Shown: one piece after another, positions 1 to 6,715 of the stretch | Layout: every line of letters starts with the position of its first letter | How positions within the stretch are numbered: position 1 is the first letter of the stretch | Assembly (NCBI GenBank): GCA_018383195.1 | Contig: JAGZOP010000019.1 | Coordinates: 1-36,271, forward strand | Reading direction: 5' to 3' | Length of the DNA: 36,271 bases | From: Clostridiaceae bacterium | GTDB lineage: Bacteria > Bacillota > Clostridia > Oscillospirales > Butyricicoccaceae | Program-made: the position numbers and the translations under genes | The notes under the pieces: model-generated | The model's input: only the letters and a program-made list of their open reading frames with translations | What the model was told of the DNA's origin: nothing | Databases searched by the model: none

Positions 1-1
1 G

Positions 2-355
2 GTTGTAATTGCGGTTTCAATTTATAAGCGTCATCATTCCCGCAAAGGGGCGCTGATTGGGTGTTTGGCTGCATCGGCTGCAATGGCATGCGTCGGCATG
101 CTGACCAACTATTTAATTATTATCCCGTTTTACTCCAAGGTAATGCTGATGCCGCTTGATGCGATTTTTGGCGCTTGTGCGGCGGTGAACCCTTATATTT
201 CGGGTATGGGAACATATTTATTGATCGGCGTGTTGCCATTTAATATTATTAAAGGTGCAATTATTACTGTGATTACAATGATGGTTTATAAAAAACTTAG
301 TATCTTCATCAAATCAAAACAGTTTGGTCTGCATCAGAAACAAACCGTAAAGTAA
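2..355 (+). CDS. ribU: ECF transporter S component, RibU-like (riboflavin), C-terminal part
   Basis: This reading frame is open from the window edge, so the 5' part of the gene is missing. About 117 residues are visible. They form at least three hydrophobic segments, including a stretch around NYLIIIPFY and a C-terminal segment LLIGVLPFNIIKGAIITVI followed by a basic tail. This layout (aromatic/proline-rich loop, then an LPFNxxKG segment, then a short positive tail) matches the end of RibU, the membrane substrate-binding subunit of energy-coupling factor transporters for riboflavin. That the ligand is riboflavin is inferred from family resemblance. The EcfA/EcfT partners are not in the window. 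The gene ends just before a perfect 18-bp hairpin terminator. A purine- or other vitamin-specific S component is a less likely alternative. Confidence 0.72.
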   Translation, partial: VVIAVSIYKRHHSRKGALIGCLAASAAMACVGMLTNYLIIIPFYSKVMLMPLDAIFGACAAVNPYISGMGTYLLIGVLPFNIIKGAIITVITMMVYKKLSIFIKSKQFGLHQKQTVK

Positions 356-399
356 ACAAAGAGGTCCTCTGCCGAATAACAGGCAGAGGACCTCTTTGT
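356..399. terminator. Bidirectional intrinsic terminator between ribU-like gene and NCS2 permease
   Basis: Arms 356-373 and 382-399 are perfectly complementary over 18 bp with an 8-nt loop. The two genes are convergent. The arms begin with ACAAAG and end with CTTTGT, and T-rich sequence follows on the minus strand, so the hairpin can serve both transcripts. Confidence 0.85.
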
Positions 400-426
400 C
401 TGCAAATATCACTCTTTCTGAATCAA

Positions 427-1833
427 TCAGCCTTTTTCGCTAAGTGATTCAGGTAAAATGACATTCAAGATGATTGCAATCAACGCTGCGGGAACGATTC
501 CGGAACCGCCAAAAATCAGACCAACCCAACTTGGTAGGCATGCGAGAGCGGCGCTGTTAGAACCCAAACCGTAACCAAGACCAAGCGCAATGGATACAAT
601 CGTTACAATGCGTGCGTCCATCTTTGTTTTGGTGATTAGCTGAATGCCGGAAAAAGCAATCGAAGAGAACATCATTACAGCTGCACCGCCGAGTACGCTT
701 TGCGGCATAATTTGAATCAGTGCGGCAAGTTTTGGTGACAGACCGCAGAGGATCAGGAAAACTGCGCCGCAGGATAGTGCATATCGATTTACAACTTTTG
801 TCATCGTAACAAGACCAACATTTTGGGAAAACGAGGTATTCGGCAGAACGCCAAACAGAGCAGCAAAAGAAGAGCCCAAACCATCGCAAATTACGCCGCC
901 AGCAAGTTCAGAATCGGTGGCTTCACGATCCATCCCGCCTTCGATACAGCCAGAGATATCACCGACTGTTTCGACTGCGGTAACGATAAACATAATCATA
1001 ATCGGTGCAATTGCCCGAATATCAAATTCCATCTTGACCGGCATGAATTTGGGAATTGCGATCCATGCACTTTCGCGAACGAGATCCCAGTTTAAAACCC
1101 ATGATTTTGTGAACTCAACGGTTTCTCCGTCAATTACTGCGGTTGCTGTGTGCGGAAGCAGCAGCCCCATAACAAATGCGACAACGTATCCGGCGATAAT
1201 GCCAAAGAGGATACATGCTGTCGATGTAGTCCCTTTGCAGAAGTGCTTGAAAATTACAATCAAAATCAATACGATCAGACCGAGCGCCAGATTTTCAATT
1301 GAACCGAAGTCTTTCGCGTTATTTCCGCCGGCAAAAGAGTTGACACCGACGCTGATTAGGGACAGACCGATCGCAAGCACAACTGTACCGGTTACAACAG
1401 GAGGGAAGAAACGGCGCAGCGGTTTCAGGAAAAAACCAAGCACAGTTTCAAATAGTCCACCAAGGAAGGAAGCACCCATGATGGAAGCATATGTAATGAT
1501 ACCGCCGCCAAGCTGTGCAACAACACTGTTAAAGACTCCGAGAAAGCCAGAACTGGTTCCCATGATGATCGGAACTTGTCCGCCGCAGGGACCAATGGAG
1601 AAAAGCTGAACCAATGTGACAATACCGGCAACTAACATGGCATTTTGCAGCAGGCTGTTCAGCAGTGCAGGGTCGCTTGATGAGATTCCGCACGCTCCGC
1701 AGATGATCAAAAGCGGAGTTAGGTTGCCGACAAACATTGCAAGCACGTGCTGTAATCCAAGCGGAATTGCCTGACGCAGGGGAATACGTCCGTGGAAATC
1801 ATACGGGCTTGTGAAATTGTAATTATTTTTCAT
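427..1833 (-). CDS. NCS2-family nucleobase:cation symporter (uracil/xanthine permease type)
   Basis: The product (468 aa) is a polytopic membrane protein that should import a purine or pyrimidine base with a cation. Diagnostic NCS2 features are the first-helix motif LQHVLAMF and the signature around QNVGLVTMTKVVNR in the second half, plus many glycine-rich hydrophobic helices. Overall resemblance is closer to the xanthine/uric acid branch than to UraA, but substrate cannot be settled by eye. The start was placed at 1833 rather than 1857, because AAGGAGG sits 6-8 nt upstream of this ATG (codon 9 of the longest ORF). The gene has its own near-consensus promoter (1915-1944) and a hairpin in the leader. 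It is convergent with the upstream RibU-like gene and ends at the shared terminator. Confidence 0.88.
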   Translation of the reverse strand: MKNNYNFTSPYDFHGRIPLRQAIPLGLQHVLAMFVGNLTPLLIICGACGISSSDPALLNSLLQNAMLVAGIVTLVQLFSIGPCGGQVPIIMGTSSGFLGVFNSVVAQLGGGIITYASIMGASFLGGLFETVLGFFLKPLRRFFPPVVTGTVVLAIGLSLISVGVNSFAGGNNAKDFGSIENLALGLIVLILIVIFKHFCKGTTSTACILFGIIAGYVVAFVMGLLLPHTATAVIDGETVEFTKSWVLNWDLVRESAWIAIPKFMPVKMEFDIRAIAPIMIMFIVTAVETVGDISGCIEGGMDREATDSELAGGVICDGLGSSFAALFGVLPNTSFSQNVGLVTMTKVVNRYALSCGAVFLILCGLSPKLAALIQIMPQSVLGGAAVMMFSSIAFSGIQLITKTKMDARIVTIVSIALGLGYGLGSNSAALACLPSWVGLIFGGSGIVPAALIAIILNVILPESLSEKG

Positions 1834-1871
1834 AAATTCCTCCTTTTCCTTACCCATACCATTTAGAAGAA

Positions 1872-1903
1872 AAGGCGCTGTCAGCTAGATGCTTCAGCGC
1901 CTT
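1872..1903 (-). promoter_or_regulatory. Leader hairpin/terminator-like element upstream of NCS2 permease
   Basis: Arms 1895-1903 and 1872-1880 (AAGGCGCTG/CAGCGCCTT) form a 9-bp GC-rich stem with a 14-nt loop. It is followed on the minus strand by TTCTTCT. It lies downstream of the predicted start of transcription (about 1908) and upstream of the ribosome-binding site. It may be an attenuator, a 5' stabilising hairpin, or the terminator of the LysO operon. I see no purine-riboswitch core or PyrR-type loop next to it. Confidence 0.5.
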
Positions 1904-1914
1904 CTACTATTCTT

Positions 1915-1944
1915 ATTATAATAAATAACAGAAACAGATGTCAA
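1915..1944 (-). promoter_or_regulatory. Sigma-A promoter for NCS2 permease
   Basis: On the minus strand TTGACA (1939-1944) and TATAAT (1915-1920) are separated by 18 bp, both boxes matching consensus. Confidence 0.75.
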
Positions 1945-2001
1945 GATGTTTCATATTCGGACAAGAATTTCTAAGATTCGGGACAAATTTTAAAGCATAA
2001 A

Positions 2002-2604
2002 TTATACCATGCTCAGACATAGCGGAATTAAAACAGGAACCATCAGCGAGCAGATGATGCCATTTAATACAGATAAGACAACGGTTTCTTCGTTGGTATA
2101 TTTTAGAATAATCGGAAGTGTTGTATCTTCGCTGGTTGCGGCTGCGGATGCGATACATGTATAATGATTGAAGTGAACCGCAAGGAATGGAATGATAAGA
2201 AAAGAGAACATTTCGCGCAGAAGGTTGCTCAGGAACGCGATGCTTCCCAGTTCTGCGCTTGCCATGCTGCTGATGGTCACACCGGACAAGCTGTACCAAC
2301 CTAACCCGCTAGTAATTGCAGTTCCATAGCCAACCGGTATTTTCAGAATAAAAGAACAGATGATTCCGCCTAAAAACGAACCGAGGATGATACCGAAGGG
2401 GATAATCAAAATTTTTAAATGATACTCCTTGATCTTGGAAAACAGCCCCCTTTGCATACCGACGCTGATTCCGACAAAAAACATCAGGATATACAGTATT
2501 ATGTCTGTATTTTGACTGATTGTGTCAATAAAATGAAAATTTACACCGGATATTCCATAAAATAATCCGAGAAACAGAGAACAGACCATGGTTAAAATCA
2601 TCAT
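2002..2604 (-). CDS. LysO-family lysine exporter, C-terminal core ORF
   Basis: The 200-aa protein is highly hydrophobic with about six membrane segments and corresponds to the main (C-terminal) part of the LysO/YbjE family (DUF340), which exports lysine. Family hallmarks visible are GLGWYSLSGV in the middle and AAATSEDTTLPIILKYT near the C terminus, the acidic/Thr-rich loop thought to contribute to transport. The N-terminal portion of full-length LysO is encoded by the separate ORF immediately upstream (2612-2893) with a 7-bp gap, so the two presumably make one transporter. Split LysO genes are, to my recollection, common in Clostridia. The start ATG follows an AAGGGAAAG ribosome-binding site lying in the end of the preceding gene. 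Substrate is inferred from the family. Confidence 0.85.
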   Translation of the reverse strand: MMILTMVCSLFLGLFYGISGVNFHFIDTISQNTDIILYILMFFVGISVGMQRGLFSKIKEYHLKILIIPFGIILGSFLGGIICSFILKIPVGYGTAITSGLGWYSLSGVTISSMASAELGSIAFLSNLLREMFSFLIIPFLAVHFNHYTCIASAAATSEDTTLPIILKYTNEETVVLSVLNGIICSLMVPVLIPLCLSMV

Positions 2605-2611
2605 TTGTCTA

Positions 2612-2893
2612 TCACTTTCCCTTGAGCTGAGTTTTTTTCATGAATATTTCGGTGAGAAAAAATACAAGGATAATGGATAATATTGTAGGGATTAAAAAGA
2701 GGAGCAGACTTGACCATCCCAGTGAGGACAATTCTTCAAAAAAATTCTCTTTTTTTCCCAACATAACTCCCATCGAAAAAATTAAGAGAAAAGTACAAAG
2801 TAAGGAGATTGACTCGTTTCCTTTCTTCATACGAGCAGGAACCAGAAATCGACCGGCAAGAATACCGAGGCACATAACGGCTAGTACATCCAA
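2612..2893 (-). CDS. LysO-family transporter, N-terminal small ORF
   Basis: This about 93-aa protein has three hydrophobic segments (near DVLAVMCLGILAG, LLCTFLLIFSMGVMLG and LLLFLIPTILSIILVFFL) and matches the N-terminal third of LysO-type exporters. The longest ORF starts at ATG 2920. However, AAAGGAG lies inside it, 9 nt before an in-frame TTG at 2893, so TTG 2893 (MDVLAVM...) is the preferred start and gives the length expected for the split form. A consensus promoter is directly upstream (2933-2961). It is co-transcribed with the downstream core ORF (7-bp gap). The split is not a sequencing error in appearance: each ORF has its own ribosome-binding site and clean stop. Confidence 0.75.
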   Translation of the reverse strand: MDVLAVMCLGILAGRFLVPARMKKGNESISLLCTFLLIFSMGVMLGKKENFFEELSSLGWSSLLLFLIPTILSIILVFFLTEIFMKKTQLKGK

Positions 2894-2932
2894 AATAAGA
2901 TACTCCTTTATCAAACACATTTATACTATTAT

Positions 2933-2961
2933 ATTATAGCATAGGAATATCATTGCGTCAA
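2933..2961 (-). promoter_or_regulatory. Sigma-A promoter for the split lysO operon
   Basis: Minus strand TTGACG (2956-2961) and TATAAT (2933-2938) with a 17-bp spacer. The predicted start of transcription is about 15-25 nt before the ribosome-binding site of the TTG-started ORF. Confidence 0.75.
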
Positions 2962-3058
2962 AATGGCGAGGAACATTATGCATGTGGAGCCGTGACAACC
3001 AAAGATTTGTTAATCACGATACGTTGTATAAAATTACAAAAAAATAATAATTGTAGGA

Positions 3059-3087
3059 TTGACATTTGTGGGATAAAGAGATATAAT
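3059..3087 (+). promoter_or_regulatory. Consensus sigma-A promoter for small ORF 3181-3372
   Basis: TTGACA (3059-3064), a 17-bp spacer and TATAAT (3082-3087): a perfect consensus pair. It predicts a leader of about 87 nt before the ATG. Confidence 0.82.
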
Positions 3088-3180
3088 ATAGACAAAATCA
3101 GGATGATTTCAGTGTTAGATAAATCCCTTGAGTCGATATTCGTCACCGTGCATGTTAAAGTTGGAAAGCGAGGGAGTGAA

Positions 3181-3372
3181 ATGCTGTATTATGCTGTTAC
3201 CAAACATGAAGCTGATAATTCTTATCAGAAATCACAGGAACAAATCCTGACTGCACTTCTTGGGCAGGTTGGTCCGGGATATACCGCTGCCAGACTGCAA
3301 ATTATGCTGCGCCATACGCAAGCATCCATTCCTGTATCGGTGGTTTTAAAGCGTCCGGTTTCCGCGTTCTGA
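3181..3372 (+). CDS. Small hypothetical protein (63 aa)
   Basis: I do not recognise this protein. The predicted product starts MLYYAVTKHEADNSYQ, is 63 residues, has no signal peptide or membrane helix, and ends in VSVVLKRPVSAF. It is mildly basic and contains no cysteine. The longer ORF starting at 2953 is unlikely, because it would begin upstream of the consensus promoter at 3059-3087. The ATG at 3181 is preceded by GAGGGAG at a good distance. The unit has a perfect promoter, a ribosome-binding site and a strong intrinsic terminator within 380 bp, so a real, separately expressed gene is likely. It is isolated: divergent from the lysO operon and convergent with the cyclophilin gene. The context therefore gives no functional hint. 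Confidence 0.6.
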   Translation: MLYYAVTKHEADNSYQKSQEQILTALLGQVGPGYTAARLQIMLRHTQASIPVSVVLKRPVSAF

Positions 3373-3399
3373 GAAGCACAAATTAAGTACATAGAATGT

Positions 3400-3434
3400 A
3401 GCAGCGTTTCCAGTATAGGAAACGCTGCTTTTTT
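3400..3434 (+). terminator. Intrinsic terminator after small ORF
   Basis: Arms 3400-3411 and 3418-3429 (12 bp, perfect) with a 6-nt loop, followed by a run of T residues to 3434. It lies between convergent genes but the T-run favours the plus strand. Confidence 0.88.
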
Positions 3435-3449
3435 CATAAAAGGCTCACC

Positions 3450-4049
3450 TTATTCAGTGATTTGAATGGTTTCGATGACTGGTTGATCCTCGGGAGCGAC
3501 TGTTCCGCTGCCGTCTTGCGAGACAACAGTTTCACAGATGGCGTCTACGATATCCATGCCCTCTGTGACGTGACCAAATGCTGCATAGCTGCCATCCAGA
3601 TGTGCGGCGTCCTCATGCATGATGAAGAATTGAGAACTGGCGCTGTCCGGATCATTAGAACGTGCCATGGAAATAACGCCGCGTTTATGCCGAATGGAGT
3701 TTTCAAATCCATTTTCTTTGAATTCTCCGATGATTGTGTGATCAGCACCGCCTGTACCATTTCCATTCGGATCGCCGCCTTGGATCATGAATCCAGATAT
3801 AATCCGGTGAAAAGTTAGACCATCATAGAAGCCGGATTTTGCGAGCGTTACAAAATTTGTTACGGTAATAGGTGCTGTATCAGCGTCCAACTCAAGGCAA
3901 ATGGTTCCGTAGTCTTTCACAGCGATTTCAGCTTGATACGTTCCGTGCAGCAAATCGGTCGAGGAAACCGCAGCAGGATTTGATTTGGATTGACAGCCTG
4001 ATAAGAGGGTCAGCATACAGCAGGTGAATAAACAGAACAGTTTTTTCAT
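3450..4049 (-). CDS. Cyclophilin-type peptidyl-prolyl isomerase, lipoprotein
   Basis: The 199-aa product carries a lipoprotein signal peptide: MKK, a hydrophobic core, then the lipobox LLSGC with the lipidated Cys at residue 19. A cyclophilin domain follows. Visible active-site motifs are FHRIISGFMIQGGDPNGNGT (catalytic Arg in FHR, then QGGD) and SSQFFIMHEDAAHLDGSYAA with FGHV. It should catalyse proline cis-trans isomerisation on secreted proteins at the outer face of the membrane. The start was set at 4049, because GGAGG precedes this ATG while the ORF start at 4061 has no site. It is a single-gene unit convergent with the 63-aa ORF, with an extended -10 element upstream. Confidence 0.92.
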   Translation of the reverse strand: MKKLFCLFTCCMLTLLSGCQSKSNPAAVSSTDLLHGTYQAEIAVKDYGTICLELDADTAPITVTNFVTLAKSGFYDGLTFHRIISGFMIQGGDPNGNGTGGADHTIIGEFKENGFENSIRHKRGVISMARSNDPDSASSQFFIMHEDAAHLDGSYAAFGHVTEGMDIVDAICETVVSQDGSGTVAPEDQPVIETIQITE

Positions 4050-4078
4050 AAAATCCTCCATGTTTTAAGATCTTTATT

Positions 4079-4087
4079 ATCATACCA
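4079..4087 (-). promoter_or_regulatory. Extended -10 promoter for the cyclophilin gene
   Basis: On the minus strand TGG followed by TATGAT forms an extended -10 (TGn-TATGAT) about 30 nt upstream of the ATG. No good -35 box is visible. Confidence 0.42.
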
Positions 4088-4120
4088 AATTGACGCAAAA
4101 AAGAAAAGTCTGATCGCTGA

Positions 4121-4149
4121 TTTACATGAGGCAGGCAGCATGTTATACT
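4121..4149 (+). promoter_or_regulatory. Promoter for the ABM-domain gene
   Basis: TTTACA (4121-4126) and TATACT (4144-4149) with a 17-bp spacer, about 40 nt before the start codon. Confidence 0.65.
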
Positions 4150-4188
4150 AATATAAATCCCGATAACTCAAGATGGAGGAGAGAAAAT

Positions 4189-4476
4189 ATGATTAAGATT
4201 GTTGCCAGACAGATTATCAAAAAAGAATATTTGGAAAGCTATCACGCTTTGGCTGCTGAGTTGGTTGCAGCGTCAAACAAAGAGGCGGGATGCATCTCAT
4301 ATAGCAGCAATCAGAGCATCGCGGATGAGAGAGTTCATTGCTTCCTCGAAGTTTGGAAAGATCAGGACGCGATTGATGCACACAATGCGACCGAGCATTT
4401 CACACGGATTATTCCGCAGTTTGCCGAAATGTTTGACGGTCCTGAAACGGTTGACTTATATCACGAGATTTTCTAA
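4189..4476 (+). CDS. Antibiotic biosynthesis monooxygenase (ABM)-fold protein, YgiN-like
   Basis: The 95-aa protein is a small soluble dimeric alpha/beta-barrel type. It begins MIKIVARQIIKKEYLESYHA, then GCISYSSNQS, FLEVWKDQDAIDAHNATEHF and a C-terminal strand ending ETVDLYHEIF. The ExWxDxxAxxxHxxxxHF pattern is typical of the ABM superfamily, which includes YgiN quinol monooxygenases and many uncharacterised members. The exact substrate cannot be read from the sequence. The start at 4189 is preceded by GGAGGAG, whereas the longest ORF (4126) would begin inside the promoter. It is a monocistronic unit with its own promoter and a strong terminator. Confidence 0.85.
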   Translation: MIKIVARQIIKKEYLESYHALAAELVAASNKEAGCISYSSNQSIADERVHCFLEVWKDQDAIDAHNATEHFTRIIPQFAEMFDGPETVDLYHEIF

Positions 4477-4480
4477 AACG

Positions 4481-4533
4481 ATCCCCCGAATCGCTAAACC
4501 ATAAACCGGTTCAAGCGATTCGGGGGATTTTTT
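4481..4533. terminator. Bidirectional intrinsic terminator
   Basis: Arms 4481-4495 and 4514-4528 (15 bp, perfect, with a central CCCCC/GGGGG) flank an 18-nt loop. TTTTT follows on the plus strand. It lies between convergent genes, and CGTTTT follows on the minus strand. Confidence 0.88.
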
Positions 4534-4535
4534 AA

Positions 4536-5783
4536 TCAGGAAACGGGAAAATCGAGCGGAATGGCAATTACAACATCGAATACACTGTTTTGGGCTGTAA
4601 CATCGAGAGAGCCCTTGTATTTATCGATAATGGTTTCCATGATTTTCAGCCCAAATCCATGCATATGAGGGTCTGGCTTTGTCGTGAAAAATTGACCATT
4701 TTTTGTGTTCCGCGGCGCGTTATAGCTGTTTTGCATCCGAATCATAAGCATCCCTTTGTCTGCGCGAGTGCGTAGAGTAATGATTTTATCAGTCGAATCG
4801 CGTGCCGCCTCGATTGCATTATCAAAAGCATTTCCGAAAAGGGCAGTGAGATCCAAATCCGATATGGGAAGGGCATCGGGAATCCGTGCCGTAATCGTGC
4901 AGCGGATGCCAACCGCCTTGGCGGCTGCAACTTTGGCAGTCAATACCGCATTGATTGTTTCATGGGCGCAATACGGTGTGGTATGCGGGTGCGTGATAGA
5001 TTGCAAACCGTTTACATATTCTAAAGCTCTTGCACAGTTTCCTGACTCTAAAAACCCTGACAATGCCGCAAAGTGGTTGGAAATATCATGACGTAAGCGG
5101 CGGATCTGCAGCTGCTCCTGCTCAATGCTGTTCCAGTATACAGAGCGGACCTGATAAAGTTGATTTTCGCTTTGAATTTTTTCGTGTTGGTAAAGCAGTG
5201 TGATCGCATACAGCAGCACCAATGCGCTGAACAGCACAAAGGGAAGAATGGTAAAGGCGATTGCTACATTATGCATGCTGTTGTCATCATAACCGGTGAG
5301 CGTTACAACAGCAAAGGTTGCACTCAGCGGCAGCAGAGCCAGCGCGCTGATGAGTTTATACAGATGAGGGGAAAGCGTATATCGCTCTTCTCGAAGCCGC
5401 CAATAACCCACAGAAAAGATGATGAGCCATGCGGTAAAACGCAGCAGCTGATAAAAATCATGAAGGTATCGGGAACTGTCAATGAGTGCATTCATAGACA
5501 TGATAAGCGAATAAAGCACCAAGGTAACCGCAAGCTTTGCTGCCCAAGTGTCCGTATATAGATAGAAAATCCCAAGCACAAACATCGGAAGCGTATATAA
5601 AATATTCACAGGGTCAGCAATATAGATCACCATATTCAGCGTCACGACAAATACTGCAAAACGAAGGACGCCCCAGAACCATTTCCCGTTCCTTGGTGTG
5701 AGAAATTTGCTTGTCAGCCACATTGCAAAAAACGGGATGCTGATCCCGCATACATATGCAGTTAGATAGGTGAGCACGGTCAT
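4536..5783 (-). CDS. Sensor histidine kinase, GHKL family (AgrC/ComD-like)
   Basis: The 415-aa membrane protein has about six hydrophobic segments in residues 1-200, then a short linker and a cytoplasmic kinase. The dimerisation/phosphoacceptor region holds RRLRHDISNHFAAL with His232. The ATP-binding domain shows the N-box FGNAFDNAIEA (Asn318, Asn322) and the G-box HGFGLKIM (375-382). This is the HPK10-type architecture that pairs with LytTR response regulators, often sensing peptides or membrane-active agents. The gene overlaps the response regulator by ATGA, so the two are translationally coupled. The neighbouring divergent ABC transporter suggests the pair controls export or resistance. 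No AgrD-like peptide gene was seen nearby. Confidence 0.9.
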   Translation of the reverse strand: MTVLTYLTAYVCGISIPFFAMWLTSKFLTPRNGKWFWGVLRFAVFVVTLNMVIYIADPVNILYTLPMFVLGIFYLYTDTWAAKLAVTLVLYSLIMSMNALIDSSRYLHDFYQLLRFTAWLIIFSVGYWRLREERYTLSPHLYKLISALALLPLSATFAVVTLTGYDDNSMHNVAIAFTILPFVLFSALVLLYAITLLYQHEKIQSENQLYQVRSVYWNSIEQEQLQIRRLRHDISNHFAALSGFLESGNCARALEYVNGLQSITHPHTTPYCAHETINAVLTAKVAAAKAVGIRCTITARIPDALPISDLDLTALFGNAFDNAIEAARDSTDKIITLRTRADKGMLMIRMQNSYNAPRNTKNGQFFTTKPDPHMHGFGLKIMETIIDKYKGSLDVTAQNSVFDVVIAIPLDFPVS

Positions 5784-6499
5784 GCTTCTTCCTCCAGAAA
5801 TGTACGAGTTAGTGCAAAGACTGCCTCTTTTTTATAAGAACGGGAAATAGGCAATTCTTCATTTTGAATTCGTACACTATTATCAGTCACCCGCTCGACG
5901 GAGTCTTTCCGTATCAGATACCGCTGGTGAATGCGGAGAAAGGCTTGATCGTTCAGTTCGGATTGCACATCATCCAGTTTGCCGTAAAATGTATAACTGC
6001 GAGTTGTTGTAACACAGGTAATCAAACGCCGATCAGATGAAAAGTATAAGATTTCCTGCCGCGGAATGCGGTAAACGCCGTCGGAATTATGACAGAGATA
6101 AACGGTGTCGGCTGCGCGGTGCATCGCCGCAAAAGTACGTACAAGAACCTGATCCAAATGTTCCGGTTGGACAGGCTTTATCAAATAGTCCAGTGCGCCG
6201 ACGCTGTATCCATCAAAGACATAGTCGGCATATCCGGTGACAAAAACAAGCTGAATGGTTTGGTTCTGTTCCCGGATCCGTCGCGCAGCTTCCATTCCAT
6301 CGATTGCATTCATTTCGATATCTAAAAAGAGCAGGTCAAGCTCCGCGGTGTGATTTGCAAACCATCCAAGCACGCCTTCGCCGGATGAAAATTCAAAAAT
6401 GTTATATTCTGCATGGCGGTCATATAAATTGTGCTCAAGGACAGACCGCAGCTGTGCACGTGCTGCGAAGCTATCATCACAAATTCCAATATGCAGCAT
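5780..6499 (-). CDS. LytTR-family response regulator
   Basis: The 239-aa protein has an N-terminal receiver domain with acidic pair Asp8-Asp9, phosphoacceptor Asp60 (LLFLDIEMNAIDG) and a YLIKPV motif near residue 107. A C-terminal LytTR DNA-binding domain (about 135-235) follows, recognisable from YRIPRQEILYF, FLRIHQRYLIRKD and LPISRSYKK. It should bind direct repeats in promoter DNA when phosphorylated by the co-encoded kinase. The ATG has AAAGGGG upstream. The gene is divergent from the ABC transporter operon, and the shared intergenic region carries three phased TTTACA repeats. These are plausible binding sites for this regulator. Confidence 0.92.
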   Translation of the reverse strand: MLHIGICDDSFAARAQLRSVLEHNLYDRHAEYNIFEFSSGEGVLGWFANHTAELDLLFLDIEMNAIDGMEAARRIREQNQTIQLVFVTGYADYVFDGYSVGALDYLIKPVQPEHLDQVLVRTFAAMHRAADTVYLCHNSDGVYRIPRQEILYFSSDRRLITCVTTTRSYTFYGKLDDVQSELNDQAFLRIHQRYLIRKDSVERVTDNSVRIQNEELPISRSYKKEAVFALTRTFLEEEA

Positions 6500-6525
6500 G
6501 AAATCGCCCCTTTCATTCGATTTTT

Positions 6526-6555
6526 ATTTTATCACAAGCAGCCGGAAAGTGCCAA
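6526..6555 (-). promoter_or_regulatory. Promoter for the LytTR/GHKL operon
   Basis: Minus strand TTGGCA (6550-6555) and TAAAAT (6526-6531) with an 18-bp spacer, starting about 25 nt before the response-regulator ATG. Confidence 0.5.
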
Positions 6556-6562
6556 ACCGATT

Positions 6563-6609
6563 TTTACAGAATCCCCGCAAAACTTTACAACCCGTTGCAG
6601 TCATTTACA
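6563..6609. promoter_or_regulatory. Three phased direct repeats, candidate LytTR operator
   Basis: TTTACA occurs at 6563-6568, 6584-6589 and 6604-6609, giving 21- and 20-bp periods, or two helical turns. LytTR proteins such as AgrA bind pairs of 9-bp repeats with about 21-bp period. The element lies between the minus-strand promoter and a plus-strand TATAAA at about 6620. It does not match the AgrA half-site exactly, so regulator identity is inferred from context. Confidence 0.5.
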
Positions 6610-6715
6610 ATATTGCTGCTATAAATCGCAAGCGCGTTTGCGGGAGAATTCCTCAGGTGATAAGATGAGCATGAAAAGAACAATAAAACTGGAAAACGAA
6701 GAAAGGATGACGGTC

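Noticed and set aside
917..1609. 230-codon plus-strand frame
   Set aside because: It is the antisense shadow of the NCS2 permease, which has clear family motifs, promoter and ribosome-binding site.
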